A stretch of 39,840 nucleotides of DNA, taken from NCBI GenBank assembly GCA_934091015.1, contig CAKOKM010000009.1, positions 1 to 39,840 on the forward strand. Direction: 5' to 3'. The translations under genes were made by a program, and so were the position numbers. Source of the DNA: an uncultured Bacilli bacterium. GTDB taxonomy: Bacteria > Bacillota_I > Bacilli_A > RF39 > UBA660. Within the stretch, counting starts at the first letter, position 1. Each line of letters opens with the position of its first letter. A model generated the notes under the pieces. The model had not been told where the DNA came from. It saw only the letters and a program-made list of their open reading frames with translations, and did not search any database. Of this stretch, positions 24,528 to 33,415 are shown one piece after another.

Positions 24528-24626
24528 ATGAATACATTTACAATCTTTTTTATAGGACTAATAATAGGTGGATTATTAGGTATAGCCTTAATGTGTATAT
24601 TACAAGTTAGTAGAGAAAATTATTAA
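24528..24626 (+). CDS. 32-residue membrane peptide (DUF3789-like)
   Basis: The frame ATG-TAA encodes 32 residues beginning MNTFTIFFIGLIIGG and ending SRENY, with one Gly-rich transmembrane helix and a conserved-looking MCILQV end as in DUF3789 peptides. AAAGGAG stands 6 nt before the ATG, and a hairpin with a T run follows the stop directly, so it is a complete one-gene unit. The role is unknown; such peptides are often found in gut Bacillota. Confidence 0.7.
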   Translation: MNTFTIFFIGLIIGGLLGIALMCILQVSRENY

Positions 24627-24654
24627 AAAGAATAGAATAACCTAATTCTTTTTT
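24625..24654 (+). terminator. Terminator of the small membrane peptide gene
   Basis: AAAAAGAAT pairs with ATTCTTTTT around an 11-nt loop and overlaps the stop codon region. Confidence 0.65.
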
Positions 24655-24678
24655 ATTTGTAATTTAAAAAAATCATGC

Positions 24679-24708
24679 ATTTATGCAAATTTATGCAAAT
24701 TTATGGTA
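24679..24708. repeat. Three phased 10-bp direct repeats upstream of the glycan promoter
   Basis: ATTTATGCAA, ATTTATGCAA and ATTTATGGTA follow each other without gaps. The last ends 5 nt before the -35. A 10-bp period places the same face of DNA toward a bound protein or RNA polymerase. Confidence 0.75.
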
Positions 24709-24713
24709 ATTCG

Positions 24714-24742
24714 TTGTACAAATTTCTAATATTTGCTATAAT
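24714..24742 (+). promoter_or_regulatory. Promoter of the surface-glycan operon
   Basis: TTGTAC (24714-24719), 17-bp spacer, TATAAT (24737-24742) with the extended TG at 24734-24735. It lies 43 nt before the ATG at 24786. Confidence 0.75.
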
Positions 24743-24785
24743 TATCACAGTACTTAAACAAAGGGAATAAGAGAGTGTGTGTTGT

Positions 24786-25475
24786 ATGAATAATGATATA
24801 AACAATGTAAGTATTAATGATATTTCTGAAAGTAGTTTAAATTTTTCTAAAGTAAAAAAATATTCTTATTTAATAACTAAAAGATTATTTGATATAATCT
24901 TATCTTTATTTGGAATTTTATTTTTAATTCCATTATCTATAATTATTAAAATCTTATATATTTTAAATAAAGATTACTCTTCAATATTTTATACTCAAAC
25001 CAGAATAGGTAAAAATGGAAAAGAATTTAAATTATACAAATTTAGAAGCATGATACCTAATGCGGATGAAGTACTAAAAGAATTATTAAAAAAAGAACCA
25101 TATAAAAGTGAATGGAAAAAAGCTCAAAAATTATCAAACGATCCAAGAATAACTAAAATTGGTAATATTTTAAGAAAGACTTCATTAGATGAATTACCCC
25201 AATTAATATCAATAATTAAAGGTGATATGTCATTTATTGGCCCCAGACCATTAGTTAGAGGAGAATTAGATGCTCATAATGGTAATCATAAAATATATGA
25301 AAGCGTTAAACCAGGACTTTCTGGTTGGTGGGCTTGCAATGGCAGATCAAATACTACTTATGAAGAAAGACTAGAATTAGAATATTATTATTGTATTAAT
25401 TGTAGTTTATTATTAGATATAAAATGTATATTAAAAACAATTAAAGTTGTTTTTTTAAAAAGAGGGGCAGAGTAA
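24786..25475 (+). CDS. Initiating polyprenyl-phosphate sugar-1-phosphate transferase
   Basis: 229 residues from the ATG at 24786; a GTG at 24777 in the same frame is possible. It starts surface-glycan synthesis by moving a sugar-1-phosphate from a nucleotide sugar to undecaprenyl phosphate. It is the short, single-membrane-hairpin (WbaP/PglC-like core) form: a Lys-rich start, hydrophobic stretch about 37-63, then QTRIGKNGKEFKLYKFRSM near 70, the NDPRITKIGNILRKTSLDELPQL catalytic block near 115 and MSFIGPRPLVRGE near 147. It is the first gene of the cluster, directly behind the promoter. Which sugar it transfers cannot be told. Confidence 0.92.
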   Translation: MNNDINNVSINDISESSLNFSKVKKYSYLITKRLFDIILSLFGILFLIPLSIIIKILYILNKDYSSIFYTQTRIGKNGKEFKLYKFRSMIPNADEVLKELLKKEPYKSEWKKAQKLSNDPRITKIGNILRKTSLDELPQLISIIKGDMSFIGPRPLVRGELDAHNGNHKIYESVKPGLSGWWACNGRSNTTYEERLELEYYYCINCSLLLDIKCILKTIKVVFLKRGAE

Positions 25476-25487
25476 GGTATATTATGA

Positions 25488-25601
25488 AAAATCATAACAG
25501 TATTAAATAAATTACAATATTTATTTGAATGCAACATTAATGAAATTTATATATTAGCAACTAATTGTATAGATGAAAGAAACGAACTAAGAACAAAATA
25601 A
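25488..25601 (+). pseudogene. Possible gene remnant between glycan genes
   Basis: A 37-codon stretch without stop or start codon encodes a plausible alpha/beta segment (ITVLNKLQYLF ... IYILATNCID). It follows the sugar transferase stop and precedes the ribosome site of the next gene. It may be the scar of a lost gene; I cannot name the family. Confidence 0.25.
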
Positions 25602-25621
25602 ATTTTAATGGAGGTGTAAAT

Positions 25622-26473
25622 ATGGAAAAGCAAATTTATTGTAAAGATAACAAATTAGACAATTATACTGTAATAATGAGTGTTTACAATAAAGTTATAC
25701 CAGAATATTTAAAAGAATCTATTAATAGTATTATTAATCAAAGTTATAAGACAAATGAATTTATTATTATAAAAGACGGGTTTTTAACTGCTGAACAAAA
25801 TAAAATTATTGATGAAACATTTTTAAATAATAAAGAAATTGTTAAAATTGTTAATTTTGATGACAATAAAGGTGCTGGTATTGCATATAATAAGGGAATT
25901 GAATTATGTACAAATAAATGGGCATCAATTATGGATTCAGACGATTTTGCTGATCCAACAAAGTTTGAAAAACAAATGAAATATCTTAGTAATCATGAAG
26001 ATGTTGATGTAATAGGATCAAATGCGGTTGAATTCATGAATATTATCAGTAATGTTGTTTCTACAAGAATTATGCCGGAAACAAATGAAGAAATTATAAG
26101 TTTTGGGCATGGAAGATGCCCAATAATTCAACCAACTGCAATTTTTAAGGTTGAAGCAGTTCGAAATGCAGGAAGTTATCAACATAGTCCGTTAACAGAA
26201 GATTATGATTTATATATCAGAATGATAATGAATGGTTGTAAATTTTATACATATCAAGAAATGCTTTATTATATAAGAACAAGTAAAGATTTTTATAAAA
26301 GAAGAGGTGGAATAAAATATTTAAAGCCAATATTAGGTTTTAAATACAAATATTACAAAAAAGGTTTTTTTACAACAAAACAATTTATAAAGACATTTAT
26401 GTCTTCATTGATAGTTTCTTTAATGCCAAATAAAATTAGGGCAATTATATATAAAAAGTATTTAAGAAATTAG
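25622..26473 (+). CDS. Glycosyltransferase family 2
   Basis: 283 residues; GGAGGTG 6 nt before the ATG. GT-A fold: the initial strand VIMSVYNK (near 18), SINSIINQSYKTNEFIIIKDG (near 38), GAGIAYNKGIELC (near 86) and the metal-binding MDSDDFADPTKF (near 102). It has TEDYDLYIRM near 190, typical of galactosyl- or rhamnosyl-type capsule transferases, and a basic C-terminal tail that may touch the membrane. It adds a sugar to the lipid-linked repeat unit; the specificity is unknown. Confidence 0.9.
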   Translation: MEKQIYCKDNKLDNYTVIMSVYNKVIPEYLKESINSIINQSYKTNEFIIIKDGFLTAEQNKIIDETFLNNKEIVKIVNFDDNKGAGIAYNKGIELCTNKWASIMDSDDFADPTKFEKQMKYLSNHEDVDVIGSNAVEFMNIISNVVSTRIMPETNEEIISFGHGRCPIIQPTAIFKVEAVRNAGSYQHSPLTEDYDLYIRMIMNGCKFYTYQEMLYYIRTSKDFYKRRGGIKYLKPILGFKYKYYKKGFFTTKQFIKTFMSSLIVSLMPNKIRAIIYKKYLRN

Positions 26474-26485
26474 GTGATGATTAGT

Positions 26486-27694
26486 ATGAAATTATTATTT
26501 ATAGGAGGAAGTTTTCCAAAAAATCAAGAAGATGATATATATAGATGTACAAAGGGATTATATGATTTTGCTGCAAATATTTTGCAAAGAAAAATTATTT
26601 TTGGCTTAAGAGAAAAATTAAAAAATGACTTTTATTATGTTTCAACTCCATTTATAAATCCATTTCCAAACGGATATAAAAAAATATATTATAAGGGAAT
26701 GAAAGAAAGTGACTATGAAATCTATTGTAATTTTTTTAATGTTTGGGGAATTAGAAATATTTCAAGATTTTTTCATACATATAATAATGCTAAAAATTTT
26801 TTAAATGTAAAGGATAAGGAAAAATATATTATTGTTTATTCACCTCATGTTCCCTTTTTAAAAACAGCAGTTGATTTAAAAAAGAAAGATAATAATATTA
26901 AAATAATTTTATTGCTTCCTGATTTACCACAATTTATATCTTTGTCAAATACACAAAAGATAATATATAAATTTTTAAAGAAATTTGACATTTATCAATT
27001 TTATAAATTATCTAATGAGTTTGATTCATATATACTTTTAACTAAATATATGAATGAATTTGTTAATAAAAATTTTGAAAAAAAATATATGATTTTAGAG
27101 GGAATAGCTAATGATAATTATTTAAAAAATTTTACTAACTGTAAAAAAAATAATAATAAATTATTTAATATTACTTATACAGGAACTCTCCATGAAGTAT
27201 TTGGAATTAAAAAATTTGTTGATTCTTTTATGAAAGATAATAATGAAAATTATGTGTTAAATATTTGTGGTACTGGTGATTCTGCAGAATATATAGAAAA
27301 GTGTTCTAAAATTGATAGTAGAATAAAATACTATGGACAGGTAAGTAATGATAAAGCTTTATCTATACAAAGAAATTCAGATGTATTAGTGAATCCACGC
27401 ACTAATTCGGGAAAATTTACTAAATATTCTTTTCCATCTAAGACTTTAGAATATTTATCTTCTGGTGTAATAGTTGTTGCTTATAAATTAGATGGAATTC
27501 CTGATGAATATGATGATATATTATTTTATCCTGATAATAATTCTGATGATTCAATTATGCAAAAGATAAATGAAATATATAATATGTCTGATATTAAAAA
27601 GGCAATGCATCTTGAAAAAACAGCAAATTTTTTAAAAAATAAAAGTATTAATTATTCTATTGAACGAATTATTAATTTTATAAGGAGTTTATAA
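26486..27694 (+). CDS. Glycosyltransferase, GT4-like (GT-B fold)
   Basis: 402 residues from the ATG at 26486, chosen for AGGTGA 8 nt upstream; the frame opens at 26474. The N-terminal domain starts with LLFIGGSFPK and is divergent. The C-terminal half has the GT-B donor-binding signs: ITYTGTLHEVFGIKKFVDSF near 231, NICGTGDS near 260, YYGQVSNDKAL near 282 and PSKTLEYLSSGVIVVA near 319, where Glu is the expected nucleotide-sugar contact. It is part of the glycan operon and probably cytoplasmic or membrane-associated. Confidence 0.8.
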   Translation: MKLLFIGGSFPKNQEDDIYRCTKGLYDFAANILQRKIIFGLREKLKNDFYYVSTPFINPFPNGYKKIYYKGMKESDYEIYCNFFNVWGIRNISRFFHTYNNAKNFLNVKDKEKYIIVYSPHVPFLKTAVDLKKKDNNIKIILLLPDLPQFISLSNTQKIIYKFLKKFDIYQFYKLSNEFDSYILLTKYMNEFVNKNFEKKYMILEGIANDNYLKNFTNCKKNNNKLFNITYTGTLHEVFGIKKFVDSFMKDNNENYVLNICGTGDSAEYIEKCSKIDSRIKYYGQVSNDKALSIQRNSDVLVNPRTNSGKFTKYSFPSKTLEYLSSGVIVVAYKLDGIPDEYDDILFYPDNNSDDSIMQKINEIYNMSDIKKAMHLEKTANFLKNKSINYSIERIINFIRSL

Positions 27695-27696
27695 CT

Positions 27697-28941
27697 ATGA
27701 TTTTAAAAAAAATATTTCAATTAATTGATAAAAATAGTTTATTTTTATTAATTTTATTGATTTTTTCAAACGAAAGTTTATTGTTTGGCACAAATATTAA
27801 TAAAAATTTTGTTGCATTACAATGGATAGTTTTATTCTTAATTTTTATTATTTTATTTTTAAAAATTTTTTTAAAAAGGAAATTAGAAAAAAGAACTTTT
27901 GTTATTTGTATTGTGTTTACTATATTATCACTTCTTGGAGGTTTATTGATTGATAATTCTGAATTTATACGATGTTTATATGAAATTATTATTATTTTTA
28001 TTGCTATGATGTATACTAATTTAGTATCATACAGTTTTTTTTGTAATTCTTATATTAACGCAATGATTTTGATTTCTATATTTTCATGGATTCCTTATTT
28101 AATTAATATTTTTATTCCCAGCATATCATCGAAATTTCCTATTATAGTTAGTACTGCAAAATGTAGATTTTATAATATGTTTATTGGAGTTGTTCCAATA
28201 AATGAAAATTATAATAGTATATATCGGAATTATTCATTTTTTAGAGAACCTGGTGTTTTTGCTGTTTTTATTTTCTTTGCAATGATACTTGTAATATTTA
28301 GTGATAAATTTAAAGAAAAAAAAATATGGATTTTGTTATTATTGTTTATAACTATTATTAGTACTTTATCAACGGCAGGTACGATTATTTCTTTATTTTT
28401 ATTACTTTTATATTTAATTTTAGAAAAAAAACATAGTAAAAAATTAATTTCATTTGTTGCTTTTTCAATTATTGTATTTATAGTTTTTAATAGTACAAAT
28501 ATTTCTTCAAGAATTTTTGGAAAATTATTCGTTGAAAATAATCCATCTACGATGTCAAGAATAAACTCCTTTTCTTCTAATTTTATGATTGGTATAGAAA
28601 ATCCTGTATTAGGTGTAGGTTGGGGAAACATAAACACTAAGTTTCAAGATAAATCATATGAACTTTTAGGTTCTCCTATGAAATATGGTGAAAATTCATT
28701 TCATAATACAAATACTTTTTTAAGATTGTTATCAACTCATGGTATATTATATTTTGTTATCTTTTGTATTGGTATGTATGGATTTGTATTTAAATTTTCT
28801 AAGAAAACATCTTTGTGTTTTATATTATTCTTACTTATAATTCTTGCAACGTCGAATGAAAACTTAACACTAAATGTTTTTATTTATATTTTTATGATGT
28901 ATGGTTATTCAACATATACAAAATTAAGGGGGATTGTATGA
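27697..28941 (+). CDS. O-antigen/capsule polymerase-like (Wzy) membrane protein
   Basis: 414 residues, starting 2 nt after the previous stop with AAGGAG upstream. It is almost entirely hydrophobic, with roughly ten or more transmembrane helices, and has a larger extracytoplasmic loop (about 165-185, with NYSFFREPGVFAVF following) and another around 275-325 containing GVGWGN and NSFHNTNTFLRLLSTHG. That His/Asn-rich loop and FREPG are typical of Wzy/WaaL-like polymerases. It should link repeat units on the outer face of the membrane. Polymerases have poor sequence identity, so the call rests on topology, motifs and operon. Confidence 0.78.
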   Translation: MILKKIFQLIDKNSLFLLILLIFSNESLLFGTNINKNFVALQWIVLFLIFIILFLKIFLKRKLEKRTFVICIVFTILSLLGGLLIDNSEFIRCLYEIIIIFIAMMYTNLVSYSFFCNSYINAMILISIFSWIPYLINIFIPSISSKFPIIVSTAKCRFYNMFIGVVPINENYNSIYRNYSFFREPGVFAVFIFFAMILVIFSDKFKEKKIWILLLLFITIISTLSTAGTIISLFLLLLYLILEKKHSKKLISFVAFSIIVFIVFNSTNISSRIFGKLFVENNPSTMSRINSFSSNFMIGIENPVLGVGWGNINTKFQDKSYELLGSPMKYGENSFHNTNTFLRLLSTHGILYFVIFCIGMYGFVFKFSKKTSLCFILFLLIILATSNENLTLNVFIYIFMMYGYSTYTKLRGIV

Positions 28942-30161
28942 AAGTTGTAGAAATAAATTCTGTTCCTTATGGAAGTACTGGAACGATTGCCAGTAGTATA
29001 TCTAAAGTATCAAAAAAATATGGTGAAAGTTATTTTTGTTATAGTTGGACCAAGAATAAAAAAAATCATGTTGATACTGATGAAATATTAATAGGGAGTT
29101 TTATTGAAAAATTATTTCACGTCATATTTGGAAAAATTACTGGTTTAGAAGGTACTTTTTCATTTTTTAGTACTAGAAGATTAATTTCAAAAATAGATAA
29201 GATTAAACCTGATATTGTTCATTTACATAATTTACATTGTTGGTACATTAATTATAAAGTACTTTTTGATTATTTAAAAAATGAAAAAATACAGGTTGTT
29301 TGGACACTACATGATTGCTGGGCTTTTACGGGACATTGTCCTTATTTTGAAATCGTAAATTGTGAAAAATGGAAAACTTGTTGTTATCAATGTCCGATTT
29401 ATAAAGAATATCCTCAGTCTTTATTTGATAATTCAAAAAAAATGTATTTAAAAAAGAAAAAGATTTTTACAAGTTTGGATTATAATAAATTATGTGTTGT
29501 CACTCCATCACTATGGTTGTCTAAATTAGTTAAAGAATCTTTTTTAAAAAAATACAAATGTTTTACCATTAATAATGGCATAGATTTAAATATTTTTAAA
29601 CCTAAAAAATCAAATTTTAGGGAAAAATATAATATTGGTAATAAATTTATAATTTTAGGTGTTTCGATGGATTGGGGAATAAGAAAAGGATTAGATGTTT
29701 TTATAAAATTATCAAATGATTTAAATGATAATTTTAAAATTGTTTTGGTTGGTACAAATGATGAAATTGATAAAATATTACCAAAATCTATTATTTCAAT
29801 TCATAGAACATATAGTAAAAGTGAATTGGCAGAAATCTATTCTACAGCTGATTTGTTTGTTAATCCTACTAGGGAGGATAATTTTCCAACGGTTAATATT
29901 GAAGCTATAGCATGTGGAACTAAAGTTCTTACTTATAATACTGGGGGAAGTTATGAAATGTTAGATGAAACATGTGGATTTATAGTTGATAAAAATGATT
30001 ATATTGGGTTGAAAAATAAGATTATTTCAATATCATCAAATTATGTACGTTGCAATAAAGAACGTATGAAAAAGGCTGAGGAATATAATGAAAATGTAAA
30101 ATATCTAGAATATTTAGATTTATTTAATAAATTAATGGAAAATTATGATAAAAATGAATAA
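28938..30161 (+). CDS. Glycosyltransferase family 4
   Basis: 407 residues; its ATG overlaps the preceding TGA by 4 nt. GT-B fold: N-terminal EINSVPYGSTGTIA, HLHNLHCWYIN near 96, TLHDCWAFTGHC near 121 with several Cys nearby (EKWKTCCYQCP), as seen in WcaC-like capsule transferases. The donor domain has LGVSMDWGIRKGLDVF near 239, ELAEIYSTADLFVNPTREDNF near 296 and NIEAIACGTKVLTYNTGG near 323. It probably adds another sugar of the repeat unit. It is followed by a 192-nt gap with no gene I can support. Confidence 0.9.
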   Translation: MKVVEINSVPYGSTGTIASSISKVSKKYGESYFCYSWTKNKKNHVDTDEILIGSFIEKLFHVIFGKITGLEGTFSFFSTRRLISKIDKIKPDIVHLHNLHCWYINYKVLFDYLKNEKIQVVWTLHDCWAFTGHCPYFEIVNCEKWKTCCYQCPIYKEYPQSLFDNSKKMYLKKKKIFTSLDYNKLCVVTPSLWLSKLVKESFLKKYKCFTINNGIDLNIFKPKKSNFREKYNIGNKFIILGVSMDWGIRKGLDVFIKLSNDLNDNFKIVLVGTNDEIDKILPKSIISIHRTYSKSELAEIYSTADLFVNPTREDNFPTVNIEAIACGTKVLTYNTGGSYEMLDETCGFIVDKNDYIGLKNKIISISSNYVRCNKERMKKAEEYNENVKYLEYLDLFNKLMENYDKNE

Positions 30162-30353
30162 TATTGTAATTAGGTTTAAACAAGATATGTAGGCAATTCA
30201 TGTTGTGTTTATTTTGAAAATAATATGAAATGAATTATATTTTTAAAAGCTACTATTGAATAAGAAGTGAAAATGGAAATATTCTTAATACTCAATATCT
30301 AGAACTTATAATTCTTATTCTATTAATTTATTTATATTGAAAGGAGATATAAA

Positions 30354-31847
30354 ATGAAAAAAAAGAAAATTACATTATTAAATATTATAAGCAGTATGAT
30401 TTTGCAAATTACTACTATAATAAGCTATTTTATTATTCCTAAAATAATACTTAGTTATTTTGGTTCAAGTGTTAATGGGCTAATTTCATCTTTAAATCAA
30501 TTTTTAAATTTCATAACTTTAATTGAAGGTGGTATTACGGGTGTTATTTTAGCAAATTTGTATTCACCTCTGGAAAATAATGAAATTGATAAAGTAAGTT
30601 CAATTTTATCAACATCAAGAACATTTTATAAAAAAATTGGAATTATTTATATTGTATATTCAATATTATTAGGAATTATATATCCAATTTTTTCAAATTC
30701 GGAATTTTCTTTTAACTATATTTTTTCATTAACTTTAATTTTATCTATAAATTTATTTGTACAATATATGTTTGCAGTAACAAATAAAAGTTTACTTAAT
30801 GCTGATAAAAAAGTATATATAGTTAATTTTACTCAAACAATAATGATTATTATTAATTTAGTTTTATCATTTATTTCTGTTAAAATATATCCTAATATTC
30901 ATGTTCTCAAATTAATATCTGGAATATTATATTTTTTACAACCAATTGTTTATAACAAATACATAAAATTGAATTATGAAATTAATTATAATGCTAGGAC
31001 AGATATGAATTTGATTAAGCAAAGATGGAATGGTTTTGCTATTAATGTAGCTGCATTTATTCATATGGGAACGGATATAGCTATCTTAACTGTATTCACT
31101 AATTTATATACTGTTTCAATATATAGTGTGTATATTTTAGTAACAAGTGGTTTAAGACAAATTATTAATGCCATATCAAGTGCTATAGTTCCTACTGTTG
31201 GTAGAGCATATGCTACTAAAGATGAAAAAGTAATTAATGAAAAATTTGACTTATATGAATATATTATATTTATTTTAGTTTTTATGCTTTTTTCGATAGC
31301 AATTTTACTTATTAACCCATTTGTTGTTTTATATACTAGAAATATTAATGATGTAAATTATTATCAACCTATGTTTGGATATATAATTCTTTTATCTGAG
31401 GCATTTTATTTAATTAAATTTCCACACTTAAATCTTGCATATTCGGCAAATAAATTTAAAGAAATAACTATACCTGCTTATATTGAGGCTTTTATAAATG
31501 TAATTATTTCTATTATACTGGTAAATAAATTTGGTTTAATTGGAATTGCAATTGGAACTTTAATAGCTATGATATATAGGATGATTTTTCAAGTAAAATT
31601 TACATCTCAATTAATAAAATCAAGAAGGCAAGTTTATTTTTATAAAAAAATGTTAATCTTTTTTTGCTCTTCACTTATAGGAATTTTACTTTCAAAATCA
31701 ATTTATTCATTAAATGATATTACCTTATTTAATTGGATTATTGCTGGAGTTATTTATAGTATTATTTTTATAGTTATTATATTGTTAACATCATTAATTT
31801 TCTTTAAAAAAGAGATTAAATATTTAATTAGGTATATAAAAAAATAA
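30354..31847 (+). CDS. Oligosaccharide flippase (Wzx-like, MOP superfamily)
   Basis: 497 residues; AAAGGAG before the ATG. About 12-14 transmembrane helices are spread over the whole length, with a Lys-rich start (MKKKKITLLNIISSMILQI) and the SYFGSSVNGLISSLNQFLNFI segment near 32 typical of Gram-positive Wzx proteins. It moves the undecaprenyl-linked repeat unit across the membrane for the Wzy-like polymerase encoded in the same operon. A 192-nt gap precedes it, so an extra promoter there is possible, but I see no convincing one. Confidence 0.9.
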   Translation: MKKKKITLLNIISSMILQITTIISYFIIPKIILSYFGSSVNGLISSLNQFLNFITLIEGGITGVILANLYSPLENNEIDKVSSILSTSRTFYKKIGIIYIVYSILLGIIYPIFSNSEFSFNYIFSLTLILSINLFVQYMFAVTNKSLLNADKKVYIVNFTQTIMIIINLVLSFISVKIYPNIHVLKLISGILYFLQPIVYNKYIKLNYEINYNARTDMNLIKQRWNGFAINVAAFIHMGTDIAILTVFTNLYTVSIYSVYILVTSGLRQIINAISSAIVPTVGRAYATKDEKVINEKFDLYEYIIFILVFMLFSIAILLINPFVVLYTRNINDVNYYQPMFGYIILLSEAFYLIKFPHLNLAYSANKFKEITIPAYIEAFINVIISIILVNKFGLIGIAIGTLIAMIYRMIFQVKFTSQLIKSRRQVYFYKKMLIFFCSSLIGILLSKSIYSLNDITLFNWIIAGVIYSIIFIVIILLTSLIFFKKEIKYLIRYIKK

Positions 31848-31861
31848 AAGGAGGAAACAAA

Positions 31862-32683
31862 ATGGAAAATAGTAGTTTAAAAGATTTACAAAATTGTGAA
31901 TTAGATATATTCAAGCATTTTATTAATGTCTGTGATAAATTAAATTTAAATTATTTCTTAATTGGTGGTTCTTTAATAGGTGCTGTAAGACATAAAGGAT
32001 TTATTCCTTGGGATGATGATATTGATGTATGTATGCTAAGATCAGATTATGAAATATTTTTAAAAGAAGCACAAAAATATTTAGATAAAAAATATTTTTT
32101 GCAAACATATCTAACTGATGAAAATTATCCAAATTGTTTTGCTAAGATAAGAAATAGTGAAACGACTTTTCTTGAAAAAAGCGTAAGTGATAGAGATATG
32201 AATCATGGTGTTTATATAGATATTTTTCCAATAGATAATTATTATAGATATAATAAATTAAAAGTAAAATTAATTCAGTATTCACTTTATTATGATTGTT
32301 ATAAAAAAAGTAATAATAAAATTAAGGTTATCTTTAATGAATTAGCAAAAGTTATTTATGGTAATAAATCTAAAAAGGATTTATGTATTCGATTAGATAA
32401 AATTTATACTAAACATAATAATAAAAAGTCTAAGTATGTTATTAATTATAGTGGTGCATGGGGAGTAAAAAGAGAAAGACATTTAACATCAGATTTTTTA
32501 GGTTATGAAAAAGTTAAATTTGAAAATATTCAGGTTAAAATTCCAAAGGGATATAATCAGATATTGAAGGATTCTTATGGTGATTATATGAAATTACCAC
32601 CAAAAGAACAACAAGTTTCACATCATTATTCAGATATTATTGATACAAAAAATTCTTATAAAAATTATATTAAATTTAGTTAG
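31862..32683 (+). CDS. LicD-family phosphotransferase
   Basis: 273 residues; AAAGGAGG upstream. LicD proteins of the nucleotidyltransferase fold transfer phosphocholine or other phospho-alcohols from CDP carriers to surface glycans. The signature LIGGSLIGAVRHKGFIPWDDDIDVCM (near 33-58) holds the GGS motif and the DDDID metal-binding acids; YIDIFPID near 118 is also typical. The neighbouring CDP-forming (IspD/TarI-like) gene fits a CDP-activated donor. The identity of the transferred group is not visible. Confidence 0.93.
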   Translation: MENSSLKDLQNCELDIFKHFINVCDKLNLNYFLIGGSLIGAVRHKGFIPWDDDIDVCMLRSDYEIFLKEAQKYLDKKYFLQTYLTDENYPNCFAKIRNSETTFLEKSVSDRDMNHGVYIDIFPIDNYYRYNKLKVKLIQYSLYYDCYKKSNNKIKVIFNELAKVIYGNKSKKDLCIRLDKIYTKHNNKKSKYVINYSGAWGVKRERHLTSDFLGYEKVKFENIQVKIPKGYNQILKDSYGDYMKLPPKEQQVSHHYSDIIDTKNSYKNYIKFS

Positions 32684-32697
32684 TGAGGAAGTTAAAT

Positions 32698-33411
32698 ATG
32701 AAAAAAATAGCTATAATAATTGCCGGTGGCTCTGGTAAAAGAATGGGACAGGATATTCCCAAACAATTTATAAATGTGGAAGATAAACCAATAATTATAT
32801 ATACTTTAGAGGCTTTTCAAAAACACCCTAGTATAGATGCTATAATAGTTGTTTGTATAGATGGTTGGCATGAAATACTAAAATCGTATGCTAAACAATT
32901 TAACATAACTAAATTGGTTTCTATTGTTAGTGGAGGAGATTGTGGACAAAAATCCATAAAGAATGGTTTAGATGAAGCAAAAAGACTTTTTAATGATGAA
33001 GATATGGTTTTAATTCATGACTCAATTAGACCTATGGTATCTATGGATGTTATTTCTGATAATATTGCTGTATGTGAGTTATATGGTAATGCAACCGCTG
33101 TTGCACCATGTACAACTGTAGTGTTAGAAAAAAATAATGATAATTTTTCTAATACTACAATTAATAGAGATAATCTTTTATTAACTCAAACTCCTCAAGC
33201 ATTTATATTAAGTGATATTTTATCAGCACATGAAGAAGCTAAAAATAGAGGTATAACTAATGCAGTTGCAAGTTGCTCATTATATACTGATTTAGGTAGA
33301 AAAGTTTATTTTTCAAATGGGAATGAAACAAATATAAAATTAACTAGACCTGGTGATATACAAATTTTTAAGGCATTGTTATCAACCAAAAAAAATGATT
33401 GGATGAAATAA
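32698..33411 (+). CDS. CDP-alcohol-forming cytidylyltransferase (IspD/TarI-like)
   Basis: 237 residues from the ATG at 32698, chosen for GAGGAAG 6 nt upstream rather than the GTG at 32683 that overlaps licD. It has the CTP-binding AGGSGKRMGQDIPKQF loop (near 8), SGGDCGQKSIKNGL near 79, IHDSIRPMVS near 103 and the QTPQAF near 158 of IspD-like enzymes. In isolation it could be the isoprenoid enzyme IspD. Its position between licD and a dehydratase-type SDR argues for making a CDP-activated polyol (for instance CDP-ribitol or a related alcohol) for the LicD protein. The latter is inference. Confidence 0.85.
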   Translation: MKKIAIIIAGGSGKRMGQDIPKQFINVEDKPIIIYTLEAFQKHPSIDAIIVVCIDGWHEILKSYAKQFNITKLVSIVSGGDCGQKSIKNGLDEAKRLFNDEDMVLIHDSIRPMVSMDVISDNIAVCELYGNATAVAPCTTVVLEKNNDNFSNTTINRDNLLLTQTPQAFILSDILSAHEEAKNRGITNAVASCSLYTDLGRKVYFSNGNETNIKLTRPGDIQIFKALLSTKKNDWMK

Positions 33412-33415
33412 TACT

